Shown here one piece after another: positions 9,487 through 18,209 of a stretch of DNA of 64,000 bases. Source of the stretch: Methanoculleus sediminis (GTDB lineage Archaea > Halobacteriota > Methanomicrobia > Methanomicrobiales > Methanoculleaceae); contig NZ_JXOJ01000004.1 in assembly GCF_001017125.1 (NCBI RefSeq), positions 159,977-223,976 of the forward strand, given 5' to 3'. A program made the position numbers and the translations under genes. The notes beneath the pieces are model-generated. The model was not told where the DNA came from, made no database searches, and saw only the letters and a list, made by a program, of their open reading frames with translations. Numbering within the stretch: position 1 is the first letter of the stretch; each line of letters opens with the position of its first letter.

Positions 9487-9879
9487 ATGGGCGATTATAT
9501 GGAACTGGCGCAACTTGCCGACAGCCTCTTTGAGGCAAGCGACGACGACGACGAGCTTCTCGCGAAGATACTGGATACGCTTGACGAAGAGACCCGGGGA
9601 GCGCTTCTCTCTTCCGACCTTCTCAACGCTTACCAGGTCTTTTACTACTACTTCCGGGAGACGCCGGACGAGCTGACGATGGAGCGGCTGCAGCTCCACG
9701 CGGCGTCCGACCTCGCACGGGGGCTCGTCATCGACGAGGTCGACCTCTACGAGGTGATCTTCTCGATGGAAGGCGGGGAGCCGGTCGTCACCCTCACCGA
9801 CGGGGAGAATACGCTCGCACGGTTCAGCGGCCCGGAGGCATACGCAAAGATTGCCCTCTATATGGAGGAGTGCCTCTGA
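9487..9879 (+). CDS. hypothetical acidic protein
   Basis: 130 residues, strongly acidic, mostly helical at the N-terminus (ELAQLADSLFEAS, DDDDELLAKILDTLD) and with beta-like segments in the last third (VVTLTDGENTLARFSG). No membrane segment, signal or metal-binding motif. Codon use and GC match the neighbours, so it is a real resident gene. The divergent partner is the small winged-helix gene at 9371, sharing a 115-bp promoter region. Function not recognised. Confidence 0.65.
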   Translation: MGDYMELAQLADSLFEASDDDDELLAKILDTLDEETRGALLSSDLLNAYQVFYYYFRETPDELTMERLQLHAASDLARGLVIDEVDLYEVIFSMEGGEPVVTLTDGENTLARFSGPEAYAKIALYMEECL

Positions 9880-9892
9880 TGCGTCGGGCCGC

Positions 9893-10044
9893 CTTCGCGT
9901 GAATTGACGGCATAGGGATGATGATGCGGTCTCACGCGAAGGCGCGAAGGCGCGAAGATTGTTGATTGTACCCCTACCTTCCCTTCGCGTCTTCGCGTGA
10001 GCTGACGGTACATAGGGATGGATGCGGTCTCACGAAAATTGAAG
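9893..10044. repeat. two tandem copies of a palindromic intergenic element
   Basis: Copy A (about 9893-9957) and copy B (about 9992-10044) share TTCGCGTGA, then TGACGG, CATAGGGATG and GATGCGGTCTCACG. The second half of A and the first half of B also form a long inverted repeat: CTCACGCGAAGGCGCGAAG (about 9931) against CTTCGCGTCTTCGCGTGAG (about 9983). Related GCGAAG-rich palindromes occur at 21951-22175, so this is a dispersed repeat family in the genome. Confidence 0.75.
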
Positions 10045-10053
10045 CCAGTAGCA

Positions 10054-10770
10054 CTAAACCGGCGATCGGCCGACGGTGATCAGCCGTTCGTCCACTTTTG
10101 CCCGCACGATCGGCGGGAGGTCTCCCCATCGGACGACCGCGTCGCCGATGACGGCAAGCACGCCCCGGATACTCGTCCCCGGAAGGCCGTCGAGGACGGA
10201 GGTGTCGTCGGCCGCGATCCGGTTGCAGATCGCCGTCGCCCAGGCGTCCGCGGCGGCGACGTCGGGAGCGAAGACCGTCACGGCGTCGGCGGTGCCGAAA
10301 CTGATCGACGGGCCCACCATCGCCGACGAAGTGCAGATGCCGAGGATCTCTTCCTGCGGAGGAACCCGGAACGCGAAGCGCCCGCTCAACGGTGATCCGC
10401 CCGCATAGATGCCGATCGTCACCTCGCGGTCGCTCACGAGAGCGATATCCCCGCCGTTGTCGACCAGGCCGAACGCCGCGCCGGCCTCGACCATCGCCTC
10501 CACCCCGGCCCGGGCTATGGCGCCCGCCACCGCCGCCATCGGCCCGACTCCCGCCTCCGCGGCTGCCCGGGCCATGCTCGCCGGGACGTTTGCAGGGTTC
10601 TTCGGGGTATATGGTTCGAACGTTGCCGAAAAATAGGGATCAACGGCGATCTGGCGCTCGACCTCCTGCCGGGCGGCCAGCATGCCGGATTTCGCCGCCT
10701 CGATATGCCCACGATCGTCCGCAAGGATCGTCGTGATCGTCTGCCGGAACTCGAAGTGCTCCCGGATCAT
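10054..10770 (-). CDS. UPF0280/COG2122 protein, homocysteine biosynthesis
   Basis: A 238-residue member of UPF0280 (COG2122), related in fold to ApbE. Characteristic segments are SMARAAAEAGVGPMAAVAGA (about 86-105), LVDNGGDIAL (about 123) and CTSSAMVGPSISFG (about 165). In Methanosarcina, COG2122 together with COG1900 and the NIL-ferredoxin has been tied to making homocysteine from an aspartate-semialdehyde-derived precursor without the classic sulfhydrylases. The ATG at 10770 overlaps the stop of the NIL-ferredoxin gene by 4 bp (ATGA). Last gene of the three-gene operon. Confidence 0.88.
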   Translation of the reverse strand: MIREHFEFRQTITTILADDRGHIEAAKSGMLAARQEVERQIAVDPYFSATFEPYTPKNPANVPASMARAAAEAGVGPMAAVAGAIARAGVEAMVEAGAAFGLVDNGGDIALVSDREVTIGIYAGGSPLSGRFAFRVPPQEEILGICTSSAMVGPSISFGTADAVTVFAPDVAAADAWATAICNRIAADDTSVLDGLPGTSIRGVLAVIGDAVVRWGDLPPIVRAKVDERLITVGRSPV

Positions 10771-11165
10771 CCCTGTTGCGAGAGGGCGCCGTGCGGGCAC
10801 GCCCGGATGCACTTGCCGCAGAGGACGCAGCGCTCGGCGCTTACGACGAGCCGCCACTCCGCATCGAACGAGAAGACCTCCTGGGGGCAGACGCTGACGC
10901 ACGCCCCGCAGTCGACGCACTCCTCCTCGTCGCGGACGACGGCGTTCTCCATCACGCGGACGGTGACCCCCATCTCCTCGAGGCGCCGCCGGACCAGGTC
11001 GGCGTCCTTATTCGGGACGTCGATCAGCATCTCGCCGGCCATCGAGTCGATGTTGGCCTTCTCGACGTTGATGAGGACGCCGGTCTCCTTCACCACCCGG
11101 GCGATCACCGGTTCTCTTCCCGGGTCGGCTCTCCCTTTCCGGGAGAACGCCAGCAGGAGTTTCAT
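10767..11165 (-). CDS. NIL domain plus 2[4Fe-4S] ferredoxin, homocysteine biosynthesis
   Basis: A 132-residue two-domain protein: NIL domain (about 1-72) and a ferredoxin domain (about 76-132) with CVDCGACVSVCPQEV and CVLCGKCIRACPHGA, binding two [4Fe-4S] clusters. NIL/ferredoxin proteins partner COG1900 proteins in anaerobic homocysteine synthesis, probably supplying electrons or handling the sulfur reduction. The ATG at 11165 overlaps the stop of the COG1900 gene by 4 bp, and its own end overlaps the COG2122 start likewise. Confidence 0.92.
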   Translation of the reverse strand: MKLLLAFSRKGRADPGREPVIARVVKETGVLINVEKANIDSMAGEMLIDVPNKDADLVRRRLEEMGVTVRVMENAVVRDEEECVDCGACVSVCPQEVFSFDAEWRLVVSAERCVLCGKCIRACPHGALSQQG

Positions 11166-12670
11166 CGCCGCCGCCTCCCGCCGAAGAGTTTCCCGAGGTC
11201 GATCGCCGAGAGGATGCCCACCACCCGGTTCGTCGCGTCCACCACGGGAAGGGCGCTGATGTTGTTTTGCTCCAGTTTCTGGGCGGCGACGTCCACCGGC
11301 TCGTCGGGCGTCGTCTTGATCACGTTCCGGGTCATGATGTCCTTCACCTGCCGCAGTTTCCCGTCCGTCACCACCGCCTTCGAGACGTCGTAGGTGGTGA
11401 TGATCCCAACCAGTGCGCCGCTGCCGTCGAGGACCGGCAGGTGGTTCGTCTCGTCTTTGAGGAGCCGCTTTGCCGCCACCCGGATCTCCTCGTCCTCCGT
11501 GATGCTGATCACCTGCCGGTTCATGATGTCGCGGACGCGGGGCGTGACGGCGGTCTCCCGCATCGGCCTCGCACGCTTTGCCGGGTCGATCCGGCGGGTG
11601 GGGAGCGCGAGTTCCATCTTCCCCCTCTCGATCCAGTCCTTGAGTTCCGTCGCGACCGCCCGGGCCCGGCGGTAACTGGAGAGCGACGACGTCCGGACGG
11701 TTTCGCCGCCGATCTCGACCGAACCGCTCTTGAGGTCGGCGTAACTGACCTTCGCAAGCGACGGCCGGTCACGCCGCGGCGTGCCGAAATCGATTATATC
11801 GGTCAGGATATCCTCGTCCCGCACCGCGGTGCTCCGGACGATCCCGGTATCGAGCACCGGTATCGGGATGCCGACGCCGACGTACATCGTCACGCCGTAG
11901 CCGTTCATCACCGCGGCGCGCAGGAACTCCTGGCGCATCTGCTTCATGTCCCCGGACACCATCAGGTTCCCGAATCCTCCCCCGGCGGAATGCTGGGTGC
12001 CTTCTCCGACGATCATGCCCTCCGCACCGGCGAGGAAGATCGGGACGCCGCTCCCGATGACCCGGAAGCCGGGGTCGTTAGCGAGCGGCGAGAGGGTTCC
12101 TGCGCCGGAGTAGGAGACGTTGCCGCACCGCGGGAGGAGCGTCCCCATGTAGGTGTTGAGCGTCCGGTCGGCGGCGTTCGAGGCTGCGTTGTAGCGCTGG
12201 AAGGCGTTTCTCGGGTTGACCATGACCGCCTGGTTCATGTCCTCGAGCAGCAGTTCCGTCGTGATGCTCCGGCGCGGGTAGCAGTCGGTCCCGCGGGAGG
12301 TCGCCCGCAGTTCGACGGTGCCCCCCGCGACGAGTTCCTCGAGGACGTGGGCGCCGCCGTAGAGGCTGTCTTTGGACTCGGCTTCCTGGGTTGCGCCCAG
12401 GTAGGCGTCGACCGCCGCGATTCCTGCGTATGCTTCCACGTCGTTGAGCCAGACGCGCTCCATCCGGATCGGGGGGTCGGCGTGCCCGAAGTTGAAGAAA
12501 GCACCGGTAGAGCACATTGCCCCGAACGTCCCGGTCGTGACGACGTCGACCTCCGCCAGTGCCCCTTCCTCGCCCAGTTCGTCGACGATGCCCGGCATCT
12601 CTTCGGCGGTAACCACTCGTGCACTACCGTCGCGTATCCGGGCATTGATGAGGTCGAGGGACTTTTCCAT
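11162..12670 (-). CDS. homocysteine biosynthesis protein (COG1900/DUF39) with C-terminal CBS pair
   Basis: A 502-residue protein: DUF39/COG1900 domain (about 1-365) and two CBS domains (about 375-500; VRDIMNRQVISITEDE and VKDIMTRNVIKTTPDE). The catalytic part includes the conserved CSTGAFFNFGHADPP with its Cys and the GTQHSAGGGFGN glycine-rich stretch. It acts in sulfide-dependent conversion of an aspartate-semialdehyde-derived compound to homocysteine. The CBS pair probably senses an adenosyl ligand such as SAM or ATP (inference). First gene of the operon; the ATG at 12670 lies about 25 bp below a clean TATA box, so the transcript is likely leaderless. Confidence 0.93.
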   Translation of the reverse strand: MEKSLDLINARIRDGSARVVTAEEMPGIVDELGEEGALAEVDVVTTGTFGAMCSTGAFFNFGHADPPIRMERVWLNDVEAYAGIAAVDAYLGATQEAESKDSLYGGAHVLEELVAGGTVELRATSRGTDCYPRRSITTELLLEDMNQAVMVNPRNAFQRYNAASNAADRTLNTYMGTLLPRCGNVSYSGAGTLSPLANDPGFRVIGSGVPIFLAGAEGMIVGEGTQHSAGGGFGNLMVSGDMKQMRQEFLRAAVMNGYGVTMYVGVGIPIPVLDTGIVRSTAVRDEDILTDIIDFGTPRRDRPSLAKVSYADLKSGSVEIGGETVRTSSLSSYRRARAVATELKDWIERGKMELALPTRRIDPAKRARPMRETAVTPRVRDIMNRQVISITEDEEIRVAAKRLLKDETNHLPVLDGSGALVGIITTYDVSKAVVTDGKLRQVKDIMTRNVIKTTPDEPVDVAAQKLEQNNISALPVVDATNRVVGILSAIDLGKLFGGRRRR

Positions 12671-12687
12671 GAACGTATATTCATTTT

Positions 12688-12699
12688 GGAATATTTATA
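12688..12699 (-). promoter_or_regulatory. TATA box of the homocysteine operon
   Basis: On the reverse strand CCTATAAATATTCC centres about 25 bp before the ATG at 12670, the spacing expected between an archaeal TATA box and a transcript that begins at the start codon. Confidence 0.6.
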
Positions 12700-12792
12700 G
12701 GTGTTGATTATTACTTTAGGTAATATGGCGTCGGGATATGAACCCTGCCGGGAACGCTCAATCGGTAACATCCGGAAGATTTGCACTTCTCG

Positions 12793-12798
12793 AAAAAA
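12793..12798 (-). terminator. T-run terminator after the PEGA gene
   Basis: The reverse strand reads CCCACTCTTTTTTCG about 20 bp after the PEGA stop codon, a T6 run suited to archaeal termination. Confidence 0.45.
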
Positions 12799-12816
12799 GA
12801 GTGGGTTTTTTACGTA

Positions 12817-14115
12817 TCAGTCCCGCCTGCGCAGCGAGACGAGGAGTCCGAGGACACCGAGCGCGCCTACCGCGGCAAAGGGCGCCACGCCCGCGTGGGG
12901 TGCCTGGGTCGGCACGGGCGAGAGCGAGGCCGAGGCCGAGGCGGTGCTGCCGGCACCCACCTGAACGGTGGTCGACCAGTCGCTGTAGCCGCCGAGCGCC
13001 ACCCTGACCGCGTGGGTGCCGGTGGCAATACCGTCGACGGTCAGCGGGGTGATGCCCTTATAGGCGTTGTCGATGTAGACCTCGGCCCCGGACGGGGAGG
13101 AGGTGACCGAGATCGAGCCCGTCGAGGTCGACTGGCCGGGCTGGAGCGTCGCGGTGACGTGGCTCGTGGTCGCCCCGCTGACGACGACCGATGTCGTGTA
13201 GTCCTGGTAGCCGGAGAGAGCAACCCTCATGGTATGGGAGCCGACCGGGACGTTCGAGATAGCATACACTCCTGCCGTGGGGGTCTTGCCCTGGTACTTG
13301 TCGTCGAGGAAGATATCCGCGCCTGCCGGGTAGGAGACCACGTCGATGGCACCGGTGGTCTCGGAGGGGACGGCCGTCAGGTAGGCGTTGACGTAGCTGG
13401 TCACGCCGGGGCTCACGGTCACGCTCGACTTCCAGTCGTAGTAGCCGGAGAGATCGAGCTCGATGTTGTGCTTCTTCGCCGAGACGCTCGTGAGCGTCAG
13501 GGGCGTCCGGCCCTTGTAGGTTCCGTCCATGTAGACGTAGGCGCCGGAGGGGCTGGAGGTGACCTTGATCGACCCGTACTGCTCTATCGGCGTCAGGGTG
13601 AACTGCACGTTCGACTGCTGCCCGGCCCTGACCGTGACGGTGGCATAGTCCGGCTGGTAGCCCGAACGATCGCCCTCAAGCGAGTAGGTGCCGGGGACGA
13701 GGTTCTGGATCGTGAGCGGTGCAACACCCTTGTACTGCCCGTTCAGGTAGACGGCCGCACCCGAGGGGCTCGAGGTGACGTGGATCGAACCGGCGGTCTC
13801 GACCGGCTGCAGCGTCGCGTAGACGTTCACGGTCTCGCCCGCTGCGGGGTCCGAGGGAAGGCTGCCGGTGTAGGGCTGATAGCCGCTCTTCTCTACCCGG
13901 AAGGTGCTGTAGGGCGACCCGGTGGTGTAGACCGGGACGTCGAGCGCCCCTCCGTAGGTGGTACCTTTGTACTGTCCGTCAAAGTAGACATCGGCACCGT
14001 CGACGTTGCAGTGGACGCGGTACCATCCTTCATCTCCTCCGATTTGCGCGGAAACGGCTGGGATGCCGGCGCAGAGAACGAGGAGCGTCATTCCAATAAT
14101 AAGAGGTCTCAGCAT
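12817..14115 (-). CDS. secreted PEGA-repeat surface protein
   Basis: A 432-residue exported protein: N-terminal signal peptide (LIIGMTLLVLCAGIPAVSA, about 5-23), five PEGA-type repeats of roughly 70-75 residues (for example VTSSPSGAAVYLNGQYKG, VTSSPSGAYVYMDGTYKG, VTSSPSGAEVYIDNAYKG), a Ser/Pro/Thr linker and a C-terminal hydrophobic helix followed by RRRD. It should sit in the cell envelope, anchored by the C-terminus, with the repeats forming beta-rich modules outside. PEGA proteins are abundant in methanogens; ligand unknown. A GGAGG Shine-Dalgarno precedes the ATG at 14115. Confidence 0.92.
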   Translation of the reverse strand: MLRPLIIGMTLLVLCAGIPAVSAQIGGDEGWYRVHCNVDGADVYFDGQYKGTTYGGALDVPVYTTGSPYSTFRVEKSGYQPYTGSLPSDPAAGETVNVYATLQPVETAGSIHVTSSPSGAAVYLNGQYKGVAPLTIQNLVPGTYSLEGDRSGYQPDYATVTVRAGQQSNVQFTLTPIEQYGSIKVTSSPSGAYVYMDGTYKGRTPLTLTSVSAKKHNIELDLSGYYDWKSSVTVSPGVTSYVNAYLTAVPSETTGAIDVVSYPAGADIFLDDKYQGKTPTAGVYAISNVPVGSHTMRVALSGYQDYTTSVVVSGATTSHVTATLQPGQSTSTGSISVTSSPSGAEVYIDNAYKGITPLTVDGIATGTHAVRVALGGYSDWSTTVQVGAGSTASASASLSPVPTQAPHAGVAPFAAVGALGVLGLLVSLRRRD

Positions 14116-14375
14116 GTTCTGCCTCCGAAAGGCGATGATCGAGTCTCGGTTTTTTTGAAGATAATTATTTCTATTCGATCCAGTCCAGATTCATCGCCTT
14201 TATAAGATAATCGCACATTTGCTCTCAAAATTTGAGCAAAGTCACCCGGAAAATGAAAATTTATTCGAATGGATGAACCGGGCCGGGGGCGAACGGCCCC
14301 CGCCCCCGCATGGGTGGCGGTTCGGCGGCGGCCTCGTTCACCCTTTTATCCCGTGAGATCCATACGGGGTACTGT

Positions 14376-15086
14376 ATGGATATCGAGAGGTTCATCGCCG
14401 CATTGGAGCAGGTCGCTCCGCCCGAACTGGCCGAGGAGTACGATGCAGGGAGGATCGGCCTCGTCGTCGAGGGAAGAGAAGAGATCGGAACCGTCTGCTG
14501 TGCGCTCGATGCCACGCAGCGGGTGGTGGATGCCGCCGCTCATGCCGGCGCCGATATGCTGGTCGTCCACCATACGCCTCTCTGGAGCCCGGTCACGGCG
14601 GTCCGGGGGCCGACGTCCCGCCTGCTCCGGGCGCTTCTTGCCGCCGACATGAACCTCTACGTCATGCATACGAACTTCGACCACGCCGAGGGCGGCGTCA
14701 ACGACGTCCTCGCGGCCCGGCTCGGTTTCACCGGAGTAGAGCGGATGGCCGCCGGCCTCGTCGGCGACTGCTCCCTCGATGCCCGGGAGATCGCCCGCCG
14801 GCTCCCGGGCGGGGGGATCCGCGTCTACGGCGAAGTAGGGACGATCCGGCGCCTCGCCGTCGTGGGCGGTGCAGGGTTTGACCCCGACCTGATCCGGGAG
14901 GCCGCCGGTCTCGGAGCGGAGGCCTTCCTCTCGGCGGAATTGAAGCACAGCGTGGCCCGTGCATCGCCCATGCCCTGCCTGGAGGCCACCCACTACGCTC
15001 TCGAGGCCCCGGCCATGGAGGCTCTCGCGGCCCGCATGGGGTGGCATTATATCCCTGATCCGCCACACGTAGTGGTAGTTCCATGA
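14376..15086 (+). CDS. Nif3-like dinuclear metal centre protein
   Basis: A 236-residue Nif3/YbgI (DUF34) family protein. Metal ligands are visible in VVHHTPLW (about 64-71), MHTNFDHAEGG (about 93-103) and the late ELKH and ATHYALE segments. The family forms a toroidal hexamer with a two-metal site; it is nearly universal and proposed to be involved in metal handling or damaged-cofactor chemistry. The ATG at 14376 is chosen because it opens the family's usual MDIERFIAALE-type start. It overlaps the SWIM gene by 4 bp. Confidence 0.92.
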   Translation: MDIERFIAALEQVAPPELAEEYDAGRIGLVVEGREEIGTVCCALDATQRVVDAAAHAGADMLVVHHTPLWSPVTAVRGPTSRLLRALLAADMNLYVMHTNFDHAEGGVNDVLAARLGFTGVERMAAGLVGDCSLDAREIARRLPGGGIRVYGEVGTIRRLAVVGGAGFDPDLIREAAGLGAEAFLSAELKHSVARASPMPCLEATHYALEAPAMEALAARMGWHYIPDPPHVVVVP

Positions 15087-15400
15087 CGGGTATCTGGCAG
15101 AAGATGGAGCGCGACCGGATGCTGACGCCGGAGTTCCGCGCCTGCATAGAGCGTGTCTACGGCGAGCGAGGGAGAAAAGCGCTCGAAGCCGTCGATGCAG
15201 GGCAGGTGAAGCGTTACCTGGATTTCTTCGTCGTGGTGGGCCGGAGCAGCGAGTATATCGTCGAAGGGGACTTCTGCACCTGCAGCGACTTTCTCTTCCG
15301 GGGGCGCGAATGCTGGCACATCCTTGCGGTGCGCATCGCCGAGCGGACGGGGTTATATGAATCCTACGATCTCTGGTATCAGGACACCTGGAAAACTTAA
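15083..15400 (+). CDS. SWIM zinc-finger protein
   Basis: A 105-residue protein with a SWIM-type zinc site (CTC, then CWH: ligands Cys-x-Cys-x(n)-Cys-x-His around residues 73-86) and a predicted helix before it. Small SWIM proteins (COG5431-like) are predicted nucleic-acid binders. The ATG overlaps the stop of the nif3-like gene by 4 bp, so the two are co-translated. Function otherwise unknown. Confidence 0.82.
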   Translation: MTGIWQKMERDRMLTPEFRACIERVYGERGRKALEAVDAGQVKRYLDFFVVVGRSSEYIVEGDFCTCSDFLFRGRECWHILAVRIAERTGLYESYDLWYQDTWKT

Positions 15401-15461
15401 ACAATCCGCACAAACAACTATATCGGTCACAATCATACCAATTTATGCTGCGTGATTTTCA

Positions 15462-18209
15462 ATGCTCGAGGAAGAATATACGCTCGATTATTTCAGGTCC
15501 GAAGGGTTTGAGCGGAAGGTCTGCAAGAGTTGCGGGGCGGCCTTCTGGACCCGGGACCCCGAACAAGAGTTCTGCGGCGACGCTCCGTGTGTAACGTATA
15601 ACTTCATCGGCAACCCGGTCTTCAAACCCCATAACGTCAGCGAGATGCGGGAGGCGTTCCTCTCGTTCTTTGAGCGGCACGGTCATACACGCCTCGAACG
15701 ATATCCCGTAGCCGCCCGGTGGAGAGACGATATCTACCTCACCATCGCGTCCATCGCCGATTTTCAGCCGTTCGTCACGAGCGGGGTCGTTCCCCCGCCG
15801 GCGAACCCGCTGACAATCTCCCAGCCCTGCATCCGCTTAAACGACCTCGACTCGGTCGGAAGGTCGGGACGCCACCTGACGCTCTTTGAGATGATGGCGC
15901 ACCACGCCTTCAACACCCCGGAGGAGCAGATCTACTGGAAGGACGAGACGGTCGCCCTCTGCGACGAGTTCATCAAGTCCATCGGCGGCGATCCCGCCCG
16001 GGTCAGCTACAAGGAGCATCCCTGGTACGGCGGCGGGAACGCCGGAGCGTCCGTCGAGGTGCTCATCGGCGGCCTTGAGGTCGCGACGCTGGTCTTCATG
16101 AACCTCGGGCGGCAGAAGACCGACCAGCCGCCCGTCGACGTGAACGGGGTGCCTTACTACCCGATGCGGCTGAATATCGTGGACACCGGCTACGGTCTTG
16201 AGCGGTTCGTCTGGGCCTCGAAGGGTTCGCCGACGATCTACGATGCGGTCTTCCCGGAGATGGTGAGCCGCCTGATGCGGTCCGCCCATCTCGAGGACCT
16301 CCTCGACAACCCGGAGTTCACGAAAATCATGGGGCTCAGCGCCCGATTCGCCGGGGTGATGGACATCTCCGGGACGAACCTCTACAACCTCCGGAGGAAG
16401 GTCGCCGAGGCGATCGACGTACCCGTCGATCGGCTCGAGCGGATCGTCGTTCCGATCGAGAAGGTCTACTCGATCGCCGACCACACCCGCTGCCTCGCCT
16501 ACATGCTCGGGGACTGCATCGTCCCCTCGAACGTTCGCGAGGGCTACCTCGCACGGCTCGTGCTTCGCCGGACGCTCCGGATGATGAACGACCTCTCGAT
16601 GAACGAGGATCTCGCCGACCTGATCGAAGCACAGATGCAGGTCGTGGGGGTCGAGAACTTCGAGCAGGACGTGGATGCGGTCCGGGAGATCGTGGAGAGC
16701 GAGGAGGCGAGGTACGCGAGCACACTCGAGCGCGGGGCCCGGATCGTCCAGAAGATCGCCCGGAACTACAGGGCAAAGAGTTCCCGGGTGCCCCTCGATG
16801 AGGTCATCACCCTCTACGACTCGCACGGTATCCCGCCCGAGATGGTGAAGGAGGTCGCCGCCGCCGAGGGCGCCGTCGTGGAGATCCCCGACAACTTCTA
16901 CTCGCTGATCGCCGAGACGCACTCGGAGGCGCAGAAGGAGGCGAGAGGAGAAGACCCGCTCGACGCCTACCGCGAGCGTGCGGTCTCTCTCCCCCCGACG
17001 AAGAAACTCTACTACGAGCTCCCGAACGAGGTCGAGTTCGAGGCGATGGTGCTGGACTACTTCGACGGGATGGCGGTGCTCGACCAGACGCTCTTCTACC
17101 CCGAGGGCGGCGGCCAGCCGTCCGATACCGGCACCCTGGTGACGTCCGAGAACATGGTGCGGGTGGAGGAGGTCGTGAAACTCGGCGAGGTGATCCTCCA
17201 CCGGGTCACGGGCGGTTGCCTCAAGCGCGGCGAACGGGTAAAGGGCATGGTGGACGAGGAACGCCGGTGGTCGCTGATGCGCCACCACACGGCGACCCAC
17301 GTTCTCCTGCACGCCGCAAAGGAAGTGCTCGGCGTCCACGTGCACCAGGCGGGCGCCCAGAAGGGGAGCGAGGCTTCCCGCCTGGACATCCGGCACTACA
17401 AGCACATCACGCCCGACGAACTCAAGAGGATCGAGCTCGAGGCGAACCGGCTGGTCATGGCCGATACGCCGGTCTACGTCCACGTCGAGGAGCGGACGAA
17501 AGCCGAGCAGAAGTACGGGTTCTGCCTCTACCAGGGCGGCGTCCCGCCGGGCCGGGAGATCCGAACGGTGCAGGTCGGCGCCGACGTGCAGGCGTGTGCG
17601 GGAACGCACGTCCGGACGACCGGCGAGATCGGGCCGATCCGGGTCCTCGGCGTCGAGCATATCCAGGACGGCGTCGAGCGGCTGGTCTTTGCTGCCGGCA
17701 TCGCCGCCGTGCATGCCGTGCAGCACCTGGCCGACCTCCTCCAGGAGTCCGCCGACGTGGTGAGCGTCCAGCCCGGGAACCTGCCGGCGACGGTAGCAAG
17801 ATTCTTCTCGGAGTGGAAGGAACAGAAGAAGGAGATTGAACGTCTCCAGAAGAAAGTGGTGGACCTCGAGATGCAGAATCTCGACGGCGAGGTTGTGGAC
17901 GGGGTCAGGGTCGTCGTCAGAACGCTCGATGCGACCCATAAGGAACTCGTCGCACTCGCCACGACCGTCGCCGACGAGGGCGGCGTGGCGCTCTTTGCGT
18001 CAGGCGACGGCACCGTGAAGGTGGTGGCGACGTCGGGCGCCCCGACGGTGAACGCCGTCGATGTCGTGCGGGAGGTCTGCGGCATCCTCGGCGGGAAGGG
18101 CGGCGGCAAGCCGAACCTTGCGCAGGGCGCGGGTCCGGACGCTTCCCGTCTCGAAGAGGCGCTCGAGTACGGGCGCAACAGAATCATAGAAGCACTCCAT
18201 GGCGAATGA
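15462..18209 (+). CDS. alaS: alanyl-tRNA synthetase, archaeal type
   Basis: A 915-residue enzyme charging tRNA-Ala. The archaeal N-terminal extension with CKSCGAAFWT and CGDAPC is present, followed by the class II catalytic core (about 60-370), the tRNA-recognition helices, the editing domain with HHTATHVLLHA (about 607) and CAGTH (about 711), and a coiled-coil plus DHHA1 C-terminus with GGKGGGKPNLAQGAG. All zinc/editing residues are there and length is normal. It overlaps the downstream membrane regulator gene by 11 bp. Confidence 0.97.
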   Translation: MLEEEYTLDYFRSEGFERKVCKSCGAAFWTRDPEQEFCGDAPCVTYNFIGNPVFKPHNVSEMREAFLSFFERHGHTRLERYPVAARWRDDIYLTIASIADFQPFVTSGVVPPPANPLTISQPCIRLNDLDSVGRSGRHLTLFEMMAHHAFNTPEEQIYWKDETVALCDEFIKSIGGDPARVSYKEHPWYGGGNAGASVEVLIGGLEVATLVFMNLGRQKTDQPPVDVNGVPYYPMRLNIVDTGYGLERFVWASKGSPTIYDAVFPEMVSRLMRSAHLEDLLDNPEFTKIMGLSARFAGVMDISGTNLYNLRRKVAEAIDVPVDRLERIVVPIEKVYSIADHTRCLAYMLGDCIVPSNVREGYLARLVLRRTLRMMNDLSMNEDLADLIEAQMQVVGVENFEQDVDAVREIVESEEARYASTLERGARIVQKIARNYRAKSSRVPLDEVITLYDSHGIPPEMVKEVAAAEGAVVEIPDNFYSLIAETHSEAQKEARGEDPLDAYRERAVSLPPTKKLYYELPNEVEFEAMVLDYFDGMAVLDQTLFYPEGGGQPSDTGTLVTSENMVRVEEVVKLGEVILHRVTGGCLKRGERVKGMVDEERRWSLMRHHTATHVLLHAAKEVLGVHVHQAGAQKGSEASRLDIRHYKHITPDELKRIELEANRLVMADTPVYVHVEERTKAEQKYGFCLYQGGVPPGREIRTVQVGADVQACAGTHVRTTGEIGPIRVLGVEHIQDGVERLVFAAGIAAVHAVQHLADLLQESADVVSVQPGNLPATVARFFSEWKEQKKEIERLQKKVVDLEMQNLDGEVVDGVRVVVRTLDATHKELVALATTVADEGGVALFASGDGTVKVVATSGAPTVNAVDVVREVCGILGGKGGGKPNLAQGAGPDASRLEEALEYGRNRIIEALHGE

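Noticed and set aside
12781..14205. 474-codon frame opposite the PEGA gene
   Set aside because: It is the GC-driven antisense shadow of the PEGA repeats, with Val/Gly/Arg-rich nonsense composition.
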